DNA of 40,302 bases from Pseudomonadota bacterium (GCA_018823285.1 JAHJIQ010000071.1:1-40302), one strand, 5' to 3'. Positions 8,400 through 17,080 are shown, numbered from the stretch's first letter. Numbers and translations: made by a program. Notes: generated by a model from the sequence alone, not told the origin.

Positions 8400-8661
8400 A
8401 AATTTTCCTCCCTTTACGCCAATACCCGGCACCAATGATGCGTATTTTGTTGTCCCGATATGTGAAGCGCACTGTGATAACACCTTCTCCCACCTGGCCA
8501 AAACAGTAGTATCTTTTTTCATCTTGGCTGTGGGATATGTCTTCTGCAATTACACGATGTGTATCGGCAAACGCACATTGGGCAAGTTCGAATGAAACCC
8601 CATGCTTTTCTTGGTTATCTTGATTCTTGGATTTATCCCACTCGAACGTTACCTTTTTCAT
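8371..8661 (-). CDS. brnT: BrnT-like ribonuclease toxin
   Basis: This is a 96-residue protein. It begins MKKVTFEWDKSKNQDN and continues KHGVSFELAQCAF, the family signature (FEWDxxKxxxNxxKHGVSFExA). A central stretch, EKRYYCFGQVGEGVITVRFTYRDNKIR, matches the RelE-like sheet of BrnT in which the catalytic residues lie. The ATG at 8661 was chosen because homologues begin at this FEWD block; a longer in-frame start exists 12 codons upstream. It is translated just ahead of brnA. Confidence 0.86.
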   Translation of the reverse strand: MKKVTFEWDKSKNQDNQEKHGVSFELAQCAFADTHRVIAEDISHSQDEKRYYCFGQVGEGVITVRFTYRDNKIRIIGAGYWRKGRKIYGDQNKKKN

Positions 8662-8790
8662 GATTTGATTGTAGCAGCACAATGGGTGAAATGGCAATAT
8701 GTAAATATGGCATATTTTATGGCTTATCGACCGCTAGCTACATCCACAATGACAACATGTGCCAAGGTTATCAAAACACCAATCCCCACT

Positions 8791-8810
8791 CACCCTGAGC
8801 TTGTCGAAGG
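8791..8810. repeat. Short dispersed repeat containing CTTGTCGAAGG
   Basis: The string CACCCTGAGCTTGTCGAAGG just downstream of cbiB is a form of an intergenic repeat found in very many bacterial genomes. Here only one arm is visible. The remaining bases between 8662 and 8821 hold nothing else I can support. Confidence 0.45.
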
Positions 8811-8821
8811 AACATCATTGC

Positions 8822-9766
8822 TTACAGAATAATCAACCGGACCCCGAGCAAAATCACTGCCACGAAAGCCGTGGTCAAAATCATCAGCGCGTTGGCCTGG
8901 TCGATATGAAACGGTTCCGGCCGGTTCAGGGCATCACCGAGGGTCGGTTTTTTCACAATTTTCCCGAAATAGGAGGAGATCCCGCCAAGCTGGATCCCGA
9001 GCGCCCCGGCCATCGGGGCCTCACTCTGCCCTGAATTGGGACTCGCATGCCGGTTCCGGTCCCGCCGGAAAATCCGCCAGGCATTCGGTGCCGACAACCG
9101 GCAGAACCGGGCGGCAACAACCATCACGATCCCGGTCAACCTTGCCGGCAGCCGGTTGGCGAGATCGTCCAGCCTCGCCGCCGCCCAGCCGAAATGGAGA
9201 TACCGCTCATTCTTGTAGCCGAAGGTGGAGTCCAGGGTGTTGATCGCCTTGTAAACCAGAGCCCCGACCGGGCCTGCGACAACCGCCCAGAAGAGGGGCG
9301 CCGTCACCCCATCCACCGTGTTCTCCGCCACACTCTCCACCGTCGCCCTGACCACTTCACCTTCATCCAGAGTCATGGTATCCCGGCCGACGATCATCCC
9401 GACCCGCAGCCTCGCCTCTGCCAGATCACCTTTCTGCAAAGCGTCATGGACATCATTACTATGAGTGATCAGATCCCGGGCGGCAAAACAGGTATAGAGG
9501 ATCAGGATCGAAACCATATCCACCGCCCGCGGGTGATACCTCCCGGCCAAATGGATCAGCCACCAGCCCGCCGAACCGCTGATCGAGAGAACAGCAAGCA
9601 CGGTCGCAATTCCCGCCGTCTTTTCGTGGGGGATAATCTCCCGGAAGAAACCCTCACTCTTCATGGCCAGCCAGCCGATCATCCGCACCGGATGCGGTAG
9701 CCAACGGGGGTCACCCAACAGCGAATCCAGCAGCAGGGCCAGGACGATCTGTAACTCAAGGCTCAT
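8822..9766 (-). CDS. cbiB: Adenosylcobinamide-phosphate synthase CbiB
   Basis: CbiB is a membrane enzyme that joins (R)-1-amino-2-propanol phosphate to adenosylcobyric acid. The 314-residue protein starts MSLELQIVLALLLDSLLGDP with RWLPHPVRMIGWL, the characteristic CbiB opening. Later it has LRVGMIVGRDT, VAENTVDGVTAPLFWA and INTLDSTFGYKNERY, all conserved in the family. Several hydrophobic spans are visible, including one at the C-terminus. It is the last gene of the minus-strand cobamide run. It is separated from the cobDQ fusion by a palindromic repeat, so it may be reached by read-through or have its own promoter. Confidence 0.93.
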   Translation of the reverse strand: MSLELQIVLALLLDSLLGDPRWLPHPVRMIGWLAMKSEGFFREIIPHEKTAGIATVLAVLSISGSAGWWLIHLAGRYHPRAVDMVSILILYTCFAARDLITHSNDVHDALQKGDLAEARLRVGMIVGRDTMTLDEGEVVRATVESVAENTVDGVTAPLFWAVVAGPVGALVYKAINTLDSTFGYKNERYLHFGWAAARLDDLANRLPARLTGIVMVVAARFCRLSAPNAWRIFRRDRNRHASPNSGQSEAPMAGALGIQLGGISSYFGKIVKKPTLGDALNRPEPFHIDQANALMILTTAFVAVILLGVRLIIL

Positions 9767-9780
9767 TCCGTGCCACCCCT

Positions 9781-9861
9781 GTCATTGCGAGCAAAGCGAA
9801 GCAATCTTTTCCCTGCGAATCGATCAATGGATTGCTTCGTCGATACTCTCCTCGCAATGAC
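9781..9861. repeat. Dispersed palindromic repeat between cobDQ and cbiB
   Basis: The element begins GTCATTGCGAG and ends CTCGCAATGAC, with nested GAAGCAATC and GATTGCTTC. It can therefore fold end to end. Repeats with this GTCATTGCGAG...GAAGCAATC pattern are familiar from many bacterial genomes as MITE-like or REP-like units. It splits two genes of the cobamide operon. Confidence 0.8.
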
Positions 9862-9896
9862 AAAATCGAAAAATATTGGGTCGGCAAAATGAAAGA

Positions 9897-12509
9897 TCAT
9901 CTCAACCCCAGAATCCGGTAGATTTTTTTCATATCCATCCCCTCCCGGACCACCGCGGCCAGACGGTCAAAGGCCGGTTCCAGATCGTAGGGGGCAACCA
10001 CCGTTCCAAGGGGCTGCAGACAGCGGGAACTGCGCAGCATATCGATAAACCAGCGCCGGAAAGGATCGTCATCGAAAATGCCGTGCAGATAGCTGCCCCA
10101 GATCCGGCCATCCGGCGAGACGGCGCCGTCCGTACCGCCGCCATCGAACCGCAGGGCGCTCGCCAGCGTTGAACTGGTCCGGCCATGATGGATTTCATAG
10201 CCATGGACTTTCAGATGTGACGGCAAATGCAGGGCGGTCTGCCGGGTCAGGGTCTTTTCGGGGGCCAGGGTGGTGATCACTTCCAGGAGGCCAAGGCCGT
10301 CAATCTCTCCACCGTCGGATTCAATCTTATGGGGGTCGCCGATCTTTGTCCCCAGCATCTGGAAGCCGCCGCAGATCCCGATGATATCGAGGGTCCTTTC
10401 CCCGGCCAGAGCAGTGATCCGGTCGGCGAGCCCGCTTTTCCGGAGGTAGGCGAGATCGCTGATCACGTTCTTGCTGCCCGGCAGGATCAGGGCGGAAAGT
10501 TCAGGAGAGGACGCCACCAGTTCCGAAGCGGTGCGGATGATCCGGAGATGGACATCCGGCTCGGCCAGAAACGGTTCGACGTCGGTAAAATTGGAGATAT
10601 GGGGGAGATCGATCAGGCCGATCGTCACATGGTCGCCAGAGGGTTTCACCTGATCGTAGAGCCCCCCCTTGAAGCTCACCGAATCCTCTTCCGGCAGGCC
10701 GAGATTCCTGACATACGGCACCGTGCCCAAGACCGGCCTGCCGGTGAATTCCTCGGTATAGCGGAAGGCGTCATCAAGGAGTGACTCCAGCCCCCGGAAC
10801 CGGTTCACCACGAACCCTGCGATCAGCTTCCGCTCCCACTCGGCCATCACTTCCATGGTGCCGATAAAGGAGGCAAAGACCCCGCCCCGGTCGATGTCGC
10901 CCACCAGCAGCACCGGCGAACCGGCGTGACGGGCCATGCCCATGTTGACGATATCGTGCTTTTTCAGATTGACCTCGGCCGGGCTCCCCGCCCCTTCCAG
11001 AATGATGAGGTCATGCTCCGCCGCCAGGGAATCGTAGGCCGCATGGGCGGCCACTCTCGCCTCATTTTTATAGCGGATATAGTTATCTGCCTTCATATTG
11101 CCGATGGGAAATCCGTTGACGATCACCTGGCAGCCGACATCGGATGACGGTTTCAGAAGCACCGGGTTCATCCGCACATCCGGGTCGAGCCGGCACGCCT
11201 GGGCCTGGACCACCTGGGCGCGGCCCATCTCCTCGCCCTTTCTGGTGACAAAGGAGTTTAGCGACATGTTCTGCGCCTTGAAAGGCGCAACGTTGTATCC
11301 ATCCTGGAGAAAGATCCGGCAGAGGGCCGCGGTGAGCACCGATTTGCCGGCGTTCGACGAGGTGCCCTGCAGCATCAGGGCCGGAGTTCCGCGGGCTTTT
11401 TTGCCCACCTGCCTCCCCGGCACAAGTTCTCCGGTCAACGCTGCGCAGAGTCGGTCGTTATCTTCCCGACTTCTGACTGCAACCCGAAAGTAGGTATCAT
11501 CGAGTCCGGAAAAATTTTCACAGACCCGAATCGCGATCCGGTGATTTTTCAGCAGACGATCGGCCAATTCCTGAGCGGTCCTCTCTGCCTGCAACCTGAT
11601 CAGCAGAAAATTCGCATCCCCTTTTACAGCACTTAAACAATTGATATTATTAATATTAACAAAAAGCTCGTTGCGCCGTTCCTCGATAAAACCGCGGCTC
11701 GCCGCTCCATATTCCGGATCGCCGACAATCTTTTCCCCGACCGCCTGGGCGATTCCATTCACCGTCCAAGGCAGGATCTGTTCACGAAGGCGGGCCGCAA
11801 CCTCCGGGGCTGCCACCGCAAAACCGAGCCGCAGCCCGGGAATGGCATAAAACTTGGTGAGGGAACGGAAAACGATCAGGTTCGGAACCATCTTTTTTGA
11901 GATCAGACCGCTTTCACCCTCGATAAATTCATAAAACGACTCGTCCACCGCAAAGTATATTCCGGGAAATTTGTCGACGAGCTCCAGGAGATCGCGATGG
12001 GCAAAGGAAACCCCGGTCGGGTTGTTCGGCCGGCCGAGAAAAACGAGGTCGCCGTTCTGGATCGATCCGGCAAGGGCGGCAAAATCCACCCGAAACCCGT
12101 CTTCAGCAACGAGGGGCAGACTGAGAACTTTGAGCCCGGCAAGTTCGGCCGCCCGCCGGTAATCGGAATACGACGGGACCGGGACCACCGCCCGTTTCAC
12201 ATCGAGTGCCCGCGGCAGGGCATAGATAATTTCGGTGGAGCCGTTGGCGGCAAGGAGCTGATCCTTCTCCACACCAAGGATTCCAGCAAGATGCGCCAAC
12301 AGACTCCCGGCATGAGGATCGGGATAACAGGCCAGATTCCCGACACTGCGGCTGATGATCTGCCGGAGTTCTTCCGGCGGGCCAAGGGGATTGATGGAGG
12401 CGCTGAAATCAAGGATTTCATCGACAGCGCACCCGGCTTTACAAGCCAGGGCCCGAAGATTTCCGCCATGTGCGGCCAGGTGATTCGTCTCTTTCACTGA
12501 AATCGTCAT
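9897..12509 (-). CDS. cobDQ: Fused threonine-phosphate decarboxylase / cobyric acid synthase (CobD-CobQ)
   Basis: One 870-residue frame carries two enzymes. Residues 1-365 are a PLP aminotransferase-fold protein like CobD (ILDFSASINPLGPP, GRPNNPTGVSF, Lys in SLTKFYAIPGLRLG), which decarboxylates threonine phosphate to aminopropanol phosphate. Residues 380-870 are cobyric acid synthase CobQ/CbiP. That half has the P-loop QGTSSNAGKS, FKAQNMSLNSF, the amidotransferase nucleophile Cys in GICGGFQMLG, and YEIHHG, and it amidates adenosylcobyrinic acid diamide. A linker of about 12 residues (PGRQVGKKARGT) joins them. Both products feed CbiB. It starts five bases after cobS ends. I find no stop or frameshift between the halves, so this is a real fusion in the sequence as given. 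Confidence 0.93.
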   Translation of the reverse strand: MTISVKETNHLAAHGGNLRALACKAGCAVDEILDFSASINPLGPPEELRQIISRSVGNLACYPDPHAGSLLAHLAGILGVEKDQLLAANGSTEIIYALPRALDVKRAVVPVPSYSDYRRAAELAGLKVLSLPLVAEDGFRVDFAALAGSIQNGDLVFLGRPNNPTGVSFAHRDLLELVDKFPGIYFAVDESFYEFIEGESGLISKKMVPNLIVFRSLTKFYAIPGLRLGFAVAAPEVAARLREQILPWTVNGIAQAVGEKIVGDPEYGAASRGFIEERRNELFVNINNINCLSAVKGDANFLLIRLQAERTAQELADRLLKNHRIAIRVCENFSGLDDTYFRVAVRSREDNDRLCAALTGELVPGRQVGKKARGTPALMLQGTSSNAGKSVLTAALCRIFLQDGYNVAPFKAQNMSLNSFVTRKGEEMGRAQVVQAQACRLDPDVRMNPVLLKPSSDVGCQVIVNGFPIGNMKADNYIRYKNEARVAAHAAYDSLAAEHDLIILEGAGSPAEVNLKKHDIVNMGMARHAGSPVLLVGDIDRGGVFASFIGTMEVMAEWERKLIAGFVVNRFRGLESLLDDAFRYTEEFTGRPVLGTVPYVRNLGLPEEDSVSFKGGLYDQVKPSGDHVTIGLIDLPHISNFTDVEPFLAEPDVHLRIIRTASELVASSPELSALILPGSKNVISDLAYLRKSGLADRITALAGERTLDIIGICGGFQMLGTKIGDPHKIESDGGEIDGLGLLEVITTLAPEKTLTRQTALHLPSHLKVHGYEIHHGRTSSTLASALRFDGGGTDGAVSPDGRIWGSYLHGIFDDDPFRRWFIDMLRSSRCLQPLGTVVAPYDLEPAFDRLAAVVREGMDMKKIYRILGLR

Positions 12510-12514
12510 CGTAT

Positions 12515-13267
12515 CTAAAGGCAGACGAAAATCGCGGCAAAAGCCGCCTCGGAAAATTCACAGGCCGCGCCAAGGGTATCGCCGGTAGCGCCGCCGATCT
12601 TGAGATGGACATAATAGGATAACACCAGCAGCAGAACCATCGCATCAGCGGCAGCCAAAAGCCCGGTTGTCCCGGCGATAAACCACCCCGCCAGAAACAG
12701 GAGCGCCAGGGCCCAGAGCAGATGCTCAATCCTCTTCCGGCCATACATAACGGTCGCCAGACCACCGTCGGGCCGGGCATAGGGCAGAAGGTTCATCATC
12801 AGGATGATCCCGGCCCGCCCGGCAACCGGCATGATACAAACTATTTTCCACAGCTCTCCGGAAGAAACCACCATCAGAGAGGAAACCTTGACGGCCAGTA
12901 CAAAAAAAATGGCGATCACCCCCATGGCGCCGATATGGCTGTCCCGCATGATCTCAAGGATTCTCTCCCGGGGCCGGGAACTGAAAAACCCGTCGCCGCA
13001 ATCGGCAACCCCGTCGAGATGCAGACAGCCCGAGAAAACGGCGAGCAGGGCAACCGCGAGAACTGCCGCCAGAGAAGCGGGCATCAGCGGTGCCACCAGA
13101 TACAACAACCCGCCGGAAATCAAACCGATCAGAAGCCCGACCACCGGAAACCAGACCAGACTTCCGGCAAGATCGTCGGTTTCGACCCCGATTTTTCCCG
13201 GCACAGGCAGCACCGTCAAAAAACGAATGGCCGCAAACAGACCTTTTATGCACTTGAAATTATTCAT
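12515..13267 (-). CDS. cobS: Adenosylcobinamide-GDP ribazoletransferase CobS
   Basis: CobS is an integral membrane enzyme that joins activated cobinamide to alpha-ribazole (phosphate). The protein is about 250 residues. It begins MNNFKCIKGLFAAIRFLTVLPVPG, with the family block LHLDGVADCGDGFFSSR (metal-binding Asp residues), MRDSHIGAMGV, and GRAGIILMMNLLPYARPDGG. Several hydrophobic helices follow. The open frame extends further upstream to 13510, but that part runs through a dispersed repeat. The start at 13267 gives the usual length and N-terminus, although no strong ribosome site is visible. Confidence 0.9.
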   Translation of the reverse strand: MNNFKCIKGLFAAIRFLTVLPVPGKIGVETDDLAGSLVWFPVVGLLIGLISGGLLYLVAPLMPASLAAVLAVALLAVFSGCLHLDGVADCGDGFFSSRPRERILEIMRDSHIGAMGVIAIFFVLAVKVSSLMVVSSGELWKIVCIMPVAGRAGIILMMNLLPYARPDGGLATVMYGRKRIEHLLWALALLFLAGWFIAGTTGLLAAADAMVLLLVLSYYVHLKIGGATGDTLGAACEFSEAAFAAIFVCL

Positions 13268-13300
13268 AAAAACAATCATTGGCAGCGGCCAGGTAAAGCT

Positions 13301-13463
13301 GAGTTGAGCAGCTTGTCTGCTCGTACGAAACTTATACCCGAAGGGTGAAAAAAGTTGATATACAAGGAGCAGTGGCGTTGTGAAAGCGCAGGCATACTTC
13401 AGTATGTCGAGCATTTCACATACCCGATGCGACGCAGCAGATCGGCTTTTTACAACGCCGCTG
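13301..13463. repeat. Dispersed foldback repeat between cobT and cobS
   Basis: Starting one base after the cobT stop, the minus strand reads AGCAGCGGCGTTGTAAAA and, about 70 bases later, TTTCACAACGCCACTGCT, an almost perfect inverted pair. Inside lies CATACTGAAGTATG. The distal part (13301-13348, with TATACCCGAAGGGTG) reappears after the heme-sensor kinase gene at 25671-25717. This is probably a mobile or REP-like family. It falsely lengthens the cobS reading frame. Confidence 0.78.
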
Positions 13464-14528
13464 CTATTTATCCGCTCCGGAGACCATTGCCTCTTCAAAG
13501 GTCGCCACATCGGTCAGGACCCTTCTCGCCGCCTCCACGATATTCATGGCCAGCGCGCCTCCGGTGCCCTCGCCAAGTCTCAGGTTCAGATCGAGAAGGG
13601 GCTCGAGCCCGAGATGCGTGTGCATGACCCGATGGCCCTGTTCAACGCTGCGGTGCGAGGCAATCATATATTCACGGCAGGCAGGAGCCAAACTGTGGGC
13701 AATGAGCGCCCCGGCGGTGGAGATAAAACCGTCCACCAGCACCGGTTTTTTGCAGGCTGCGCAGCCGAGGATCACTCCTGCAATGCCGCCGATCTCAAAG
13801 CCGCCGACCTTGGCCAGCACATCAAGGCCATCACTCGCATCCGGCCTGTTCACCGCGAGGGACTGTTCGATTACCTTGATCTTGTGGTCCAGCTGGGCGT
13901 CATCCAGGCCGGTGCCCCGGCCGGTGACATCTGCCACCGAAGTGCCTGTAATGATTGAAACAATTGCCGTACTCGGGGTGGTATTGCCGATCCCCATATC
14001 ACCGGTGCCGAAGAGGTCGATCTCATTTTCCATGCTTCTCACGACTTCGATCCCGGCCTCGATGGCGGCCCTCGCCTGCTCCCTGGTCATGGCCGGGCCT
14101 TTCGCCATATTGGCCGTGCCGGGCGCAACCTTCTTGTCGATGACCAATCCCTTTTTCGTCATGGCGCTGATATCTGCGGCGACACCCAGATCCACCACCT
14201 TCACCTCGGCTCCCACCTGCCGGGCCAGGGCATTGATCCCGGCCCCGCCATTCACGAAATTGCCGACCATCTGGGGGGTCACCTCCTGCGGGAACTTGCT
14301 GACTCCCTCGGCAACCACCCCGTGGTCGCCCGCCAGCACGAGCACCGCCTTGCGGGCGACCGGCGGAGTCATGGATCGGGTCATCCCGGCCAGATCGAGG
14401 GCCAGGTCCATCAGACGGCCAAGGGCCCAGTGCGGCATGGTCAGCTGGTCGAGACGGGCTTTGGCTTTGTCCCGCCAGGTCTGGTCCTGACCGGTGATTG
14501 ATTGTATCGTTTCGTCAAGCAGACTCAT
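13464..14528 (-). CDS. cobT: Nicotinate-nucleotide-benzimidazole phosphoribosyltransferase CobT
   Basis: CobT transfers phosphoribose from nicotinate mononucleotide to the benzimidazole base, activating the cobamide lower ligand. The 354-residue length matches the family. Visible blocks are LAGDHGVVAEGVSKFPQEVT, NGGAGINALA, EIDLFGTGDMGIGNTTPS, GRGTGLDD, and the C-terminal LRLGEGTGGALA with the catalytic Glu. Its start overlaps the cobU stop by four bases and has GGAG upstream. With a BzaF-type gene nearby, the natural base may be 5-hydroxybenzimidazole rather than dimethylbenzimidazole. Confidence 0.94.
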   Translation of the reverse strand: MSLLDETIQSITGQDQTWRDKAKARLDQLTMPHWALGRLMDLALDLAGMTRSMTPPVARKAVLVLAGDHGVVAEGVSKFPQEVTPQMVGNFVNGGAGINALARQVGAEVKVVDLGVAADISAMTKKGLVIDKKVAPGTANMAKGPAMTREQARAAIEAGIEVVRSMENEIDLFGTGDMGIGNTTPSTAIVSIITGTSVADVTGRGTGLDDAQLDHKIKVIEQSLAVNRPDASDGLDVLAKVGGFEIGGIAGVILGCAACKKPVLVDGFISTAGALIAHSLAPACREYMIASHRSVEQGHRVMHTHLGLEPLLDLNLRLGEGTGGALAMNIVEAARRVLTDVATFEEAMVSGADK

Positions 14529-15064
14529 CTTTTCTCCTTTACAGTCATTGGTATGCCGCAGGTCACTAGAACCACTTTATCGGCCACAGCTGCGACCTCC
14601 TGGTTGCAGCGGCCGACCAGATCACGATAGCGGCGGGCAAGCAGATTTTCCGGGACGATTCCCATCCCCACCTCGTTGGTGACCAGAATCACCACTCCCG
14701 GTCTGATCACCGCCGCTTCCAGAATCCCGCGAACTCTCTCTTTGAGCGCCTCATCATCAAGACTGTTGCCGGCATCGGTGAACAGGAGATTATTGATCCA
14801 GAGGGTCAGGCAATCGATCAGGACCACTTCGTACTCACGGTTCCCGTTCAGAACACCCTGCAGATCGACGGTCTCCTCGATGGTCTGCCAGCCGCAATCC
14901 TCCCGGTCGAACCGGTGCCGCTCGATCCGCTGCTGCATCTCATCATCGGTAACCGGACAGGTGGCGACGAAGAGCCTTTTCCCTTTCCGCTTCTCGGCAA
15001 GCTGCTGGGCATGGCGGCTCTTGCCGCTACGCGCCCCACCGGTTATCAGAATAATTTCAGCCAC
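14525..15064 (-). CDS. cobU: Adenosylcobinamide kinase / guanylyltransferase CobU
   Basis: CobU phosphorylates adenosylcobinamide and converts it to the GDP form. The 179-residue protein has the P-loop ITGGARSGKSRHAQ, then ATCPVTDDEMQQRIERHR, a strand VVLIDCLTLWINNLL, and VTNEVGMGIVPENLLARRYRDL, all typical. Translation begins at GTG (15064) with AGGGGG eight bases upstream. An ATG six bases earlier is followed at once by TAA and cannot be the start. It lies between cobC (11-base gap) and cobT (4-base overlap) in the riboswitch-controlled run. Confidence 0.94.
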   Translation of the reverse strand: MAEIILITGGARSGKSRHAQQLAEKRKGKRLFVATCPVTDDEMQQRIERHRFDREDCGWQTIEETVDLQGVLNGNREYEVVLIDCLTLWINNLLFTDAGNSLDDEALKERVRGILEAAVIRPGVVILVTNEVGMGIVPENLLARRYRDLVGRCNQEVAAVADKVVLVTCGIPMTVKEKR

Positions 15065-15075
15065 TTACATCCCCC

Positions 15076-15669
15076 TTAAAGATTAAGACCCGACAACACC
15101 CCACCCTCGGGGAACATATCAATCACCGTCAGACGGGCCGGTTTCACATCGAACAACAGATAGTTTTGCGGGTGCATCCGCAAAAGATGGCAGATCATCG
15201 CCCGGATGACCCCGCCGTGGGCAACAACCAGCACCACATTCTTTTCCAGTGAAGCCAGCCGGTCGGCAACCCGGTGGACCCTTTTCAGGAAATCCTTCAC
15301 CGCTTCCCCTTCCGGAAAGGTGAAATCGGGAGACCACGCCGACCAGCGCCGGACCAGTTCGGAATCCACCTCGGTTATCTCCTCGAAAGACTTTCCTTCC
15401 CATCGCCCGAAATCAATCTCCCGCAGATCAGGCTCGATCATCATCTTGCCGGTCAGCCGATCCTGATGCATCAGCTCCAGAGTCTTTCTCGCCCGGCTCA
15501 GAGGACTGCAGAAAACAAGATCGGGCTTCTCCCCGGCGATCACCCCGGCCAGACGGGAAGCCTGTTCAGGTGCATCCGGCCCGAGAGCGACCTCGGAAGC
15601 GCCTATGAATTTCCCATAGAACTCAGGAGATGTTGCACAATGTCTGACCAGCAACAGTTTTTTCGCCAT
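15076..15669 (-). CDS. cobC: Histidine-phosphatase family protein, probable alpha-ribazole phosphatase CobC
   Basis: CobC removes phosphate from alpha-ribazole phosphate or adenosylcobamide phosphate. The 197-residue protein has the family opening LLLVRHCATSPEFYGKFIG, FCSPLSRARKTLEL, REIDFGRWEGKSFEEI and VVAHGGVIRAMICHLL. These supply both catalytic His residues, the Arg and the Glu. The first motif is RHC rather than the usual RHG. As the first gene after a cobalamin riboswitch and terminator, with cobU and cobT behind it, the CobC role is likely. A general phosphoglycerate-mutase-like phosphatase would look similar. Confidence 0.87.
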   Translation of the reverse strand: MAKKLLLVRHCATSPEFYGKFIGASEVALGPDAPEQASRLAGVIAGEKPDLVFCSPLSRARKTLELMHQDRLTGKMMIEPDLREIDFGRWEGKSFEEITEVDSELVRRWSAWSPDFTFPEGEAVKDFLKRVHRVADRLASLEKNVVLVVAHGGVIRAMICHLLRMHPQNYLLFDVKPARLTVIDMFPEGGVLSGLNL

Positions 15670-15700
15670 AACGTTTCATACTCGGAAGAATTTCGACCAC

Positions 15701-15747
15701 AAAAAAAGCGCCCGCGGATCGAACTTACACATTCGCTCCGGGGACGC
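15701..15747 (-). terminator. Intrinsic terminator of the second cobalamin riboswitch
   Basis: On the minus strand GCGTCCCCGGAGCGAA pairs with TTCGATCCGCGGGCGC over 16 positions, with two mismatches and one G-U pair. Seven T follow. It lies between the aptamer and cobC and would end transcription when cobalamin is bound. Confidence 0.87.
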
Positions 15748-15804
15748 CCTGTTATCCTCGAAAAAGTTGACTCTCTCCTTGTCCACGGGAGATTGGTCAA
15801 AAAC

Positions 15805-15960
15805 TTTCAGGCAGGTCTTCTGACTTCCGGATCATTCCTCCACCGCACCTTCCCATCTCAAAAGATAGTGGCATAAGCGGCTTCGGTCCCCGGTCACAGC
15901 GGCGGGCCCGTCCCGGATTTTCCACCGGGTTCCCTTTTAAGCTCTTTCGAGCGCCTGAAA
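15805..15960 (-). promoter_or_regulatory. Cobalamin riboswitch upstream of the cobC-cobU-cobT-cobS-cobDQ run
   Basis: The minus-strand RNA has the B12 box AAGTCAGAAGACCTGCC. It also has TTAAAAGGGAACCCGGTG and CGCCGCTGTGACCGGGGACC, the usual conserved pieces. The P1 helix is explicit: TTTCAGGC at the 5' end pairs with GCCTGAAA at the 3' end. The terminator at 15701-15747 is its expression platform, so the downstream cobamide genes should be repressed by cobalamin. Confidence 0.93.
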
Positions 15961-15979
15961 GATCCTTCTTACAAAATTT

Positions 15980-16247
15980 TCAGATGTCGGTCAAGGCATC
16001 AGAAGCAGCATGAATCGCAGGACCGATAGAAACCGACTCATTTACAGTTGCAGCCCCTCTCTTCCGGTCCAGTACTTTCCTGACCACACGACAGACCTGG
16101 CGATGGTCCATCGGTTTGAGAAAAAAATAATCGACACCCATTCCCCACATTTTCTCCAGAAACAGTTCTCTCGTCCCAGTAAGAAAAAGACTGATAGAAG
16201 GGATGTAGGTAACGAGGAGCAGGGCCACGATCATCACCGCCATCCAC
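15980..16247 (-). pseudogene. Chimeric remnant: dctM 3' end fused to half of a response-regulator receiver domain
   Basis: The frame begins MAVMIVALLLVTYIPSISLF, identical to the last part of DctM encoded at 18579-19883. It then changes to GTRELFLEKMWGMGVDYFFL followed by KPMDHRQVCRVVRKVL, which resembles the second half of a receiver (REC) domain with its conserved Lys-Pro. DNA 16157-16247 aligns with 18546-18664, apart from a 25-base gap covering the dctM stop. The other junction side is also partly shared. It is a partial duplication of the dctM end and its downstream sequence, with no start of its own. Confidence 0.75.
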
Positions 16248-16300
16248 GTGACATAAATCTGGCGACATTAGACATAAATCTCGACATAAATATGGCGACA

Positions 16301-16424
16301 TGACATAAATATGGCGACATAATATTAATTCTTTTTCGGACGTCCCGCTTTACCAGGATGTATGACATAAATATGGCGACATAATATTAATTCTTTTTCG
16401 GACGTCCCGCTTTACCAGGATGTA
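16301..16424. repeat. 62-bp direct tandem duplication at the left end of the transposase element
   Basis: Bases 16301-16362 and 16363-16424 are identical as far as I can read. The unit contains one ATATGGCGACATAATA end motif plus the last 38 bases of the transposase coding region. The end of the element, including the gene's tail, has therefore been duplicated in place. Confidence 0.85.
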
Positions 16425-17043
16425 AAACCCTGCTGACAATCCTTTCTGCTTTTGCTATGAATCCTTCACCGCCTGCTGGGCGACCTGTCCGAGTGTTAAG
16501 CCTGAGCTCTTCGATGTCCTTGTCGTTTCCTGATAAATACAACCGCCAATCATCTATCTCCTTCAGCAAATCACTATCTGTAACAAGCACATCTTCATTC
16601 TTGATCCCGACATGATACGCTGCGCTTGACCACTCATACTCCCAAGCATGTTTGACCATTTTTGCCCGGACTGGATTTCTTTCTACATAACGGACTGCAG
16701 ATATCAAATATGAACCATCTAGAGGACAGGAAAAAAATCTGCCCTGAAAGAGATAGCCTCTTACTTTCTCACGGAAATTGATCCGGCGGGTATATAGTCT
16801 GTGAGCTTCTCCGATCGCTCTTGCCAAACCTGTTTCATCTTCAGGGATGGCTACCAGATGAACATGATTCGTCATCAGACAATATGAGATAAATTTCACC
16901 CCAAAGCGTTCGCCCTGCTCCCTTTGCAAACGAAGATACTCATCCCGGTCATCATCAGTGAAAAACACCGGCATGGATCGAACACCCCGTTGGGTTATGT
17001 GGTGGGGATAGCCAGGAAGGACTACTCGTGCTATGCGTGTCAT
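16387..17043 (-). CDS. REP-associated tyrosine transposase (RAYT, Y1-Tnp family)
   Basis: This is a 218-residue single-domain HUH transposase-like protein. It opens MTRIARVVLPGYPHHITQRG. The metal-binding pair is MTNHVHLVAIP (HxH), and the nucleophile region is near GEAHRLYTRRIN. Both are followed by GYLFQGRFFS and YVERNPVRAKMV, standard for RAYTs. The C-terminus, GKAGRPKKN, is a typical basic tail. The ATG at 17043 is preferred over the TTG one codon earlier. RAYTs act on short palindromic repeats, which fits the repeated units on both sides. The catalytic residues appear intact, so the gene could be active. Confidence 0.9.
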   Translation of the reverse strand: MTRIARVVLPGYPHHITQRGVRSMPVFFTDDDRDEYLRLQREQGERFGVKFISYCLMTNHVHLVAIPEDETGLARAIGEAHRLYTRRINFREKVRGYLFQGRFFSCPLDGSYLISAVRYVERNPVRAKMVKHAWEYEWSSAAYHVGIKNEDVLVTDSDLLKEIDDWRLYLSGNDKDIEELRLNTRTGRPAGGEGFIAKAERIVSRVLHPGKAGRPKKN

Positions 17044-17080
17044 CAAGGTACTCTAACAACTGAGAGAGAAACCAACAAGA

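Noticed and set aside
13268..13510. 81-residue N-terminal extension of CobS
   Set aside because: The extension runs through a dispersed foldback repeat and into the cobT coding region. CobS proteins start at the MNNFKCIKGLF region used here.
16038..16301. Second reading frame over the dctM-tail remnant
   Set aside because: It is a shadow of the duplicated DctM and receiver-domain frame; only the latter gives recognisable protein sequence.
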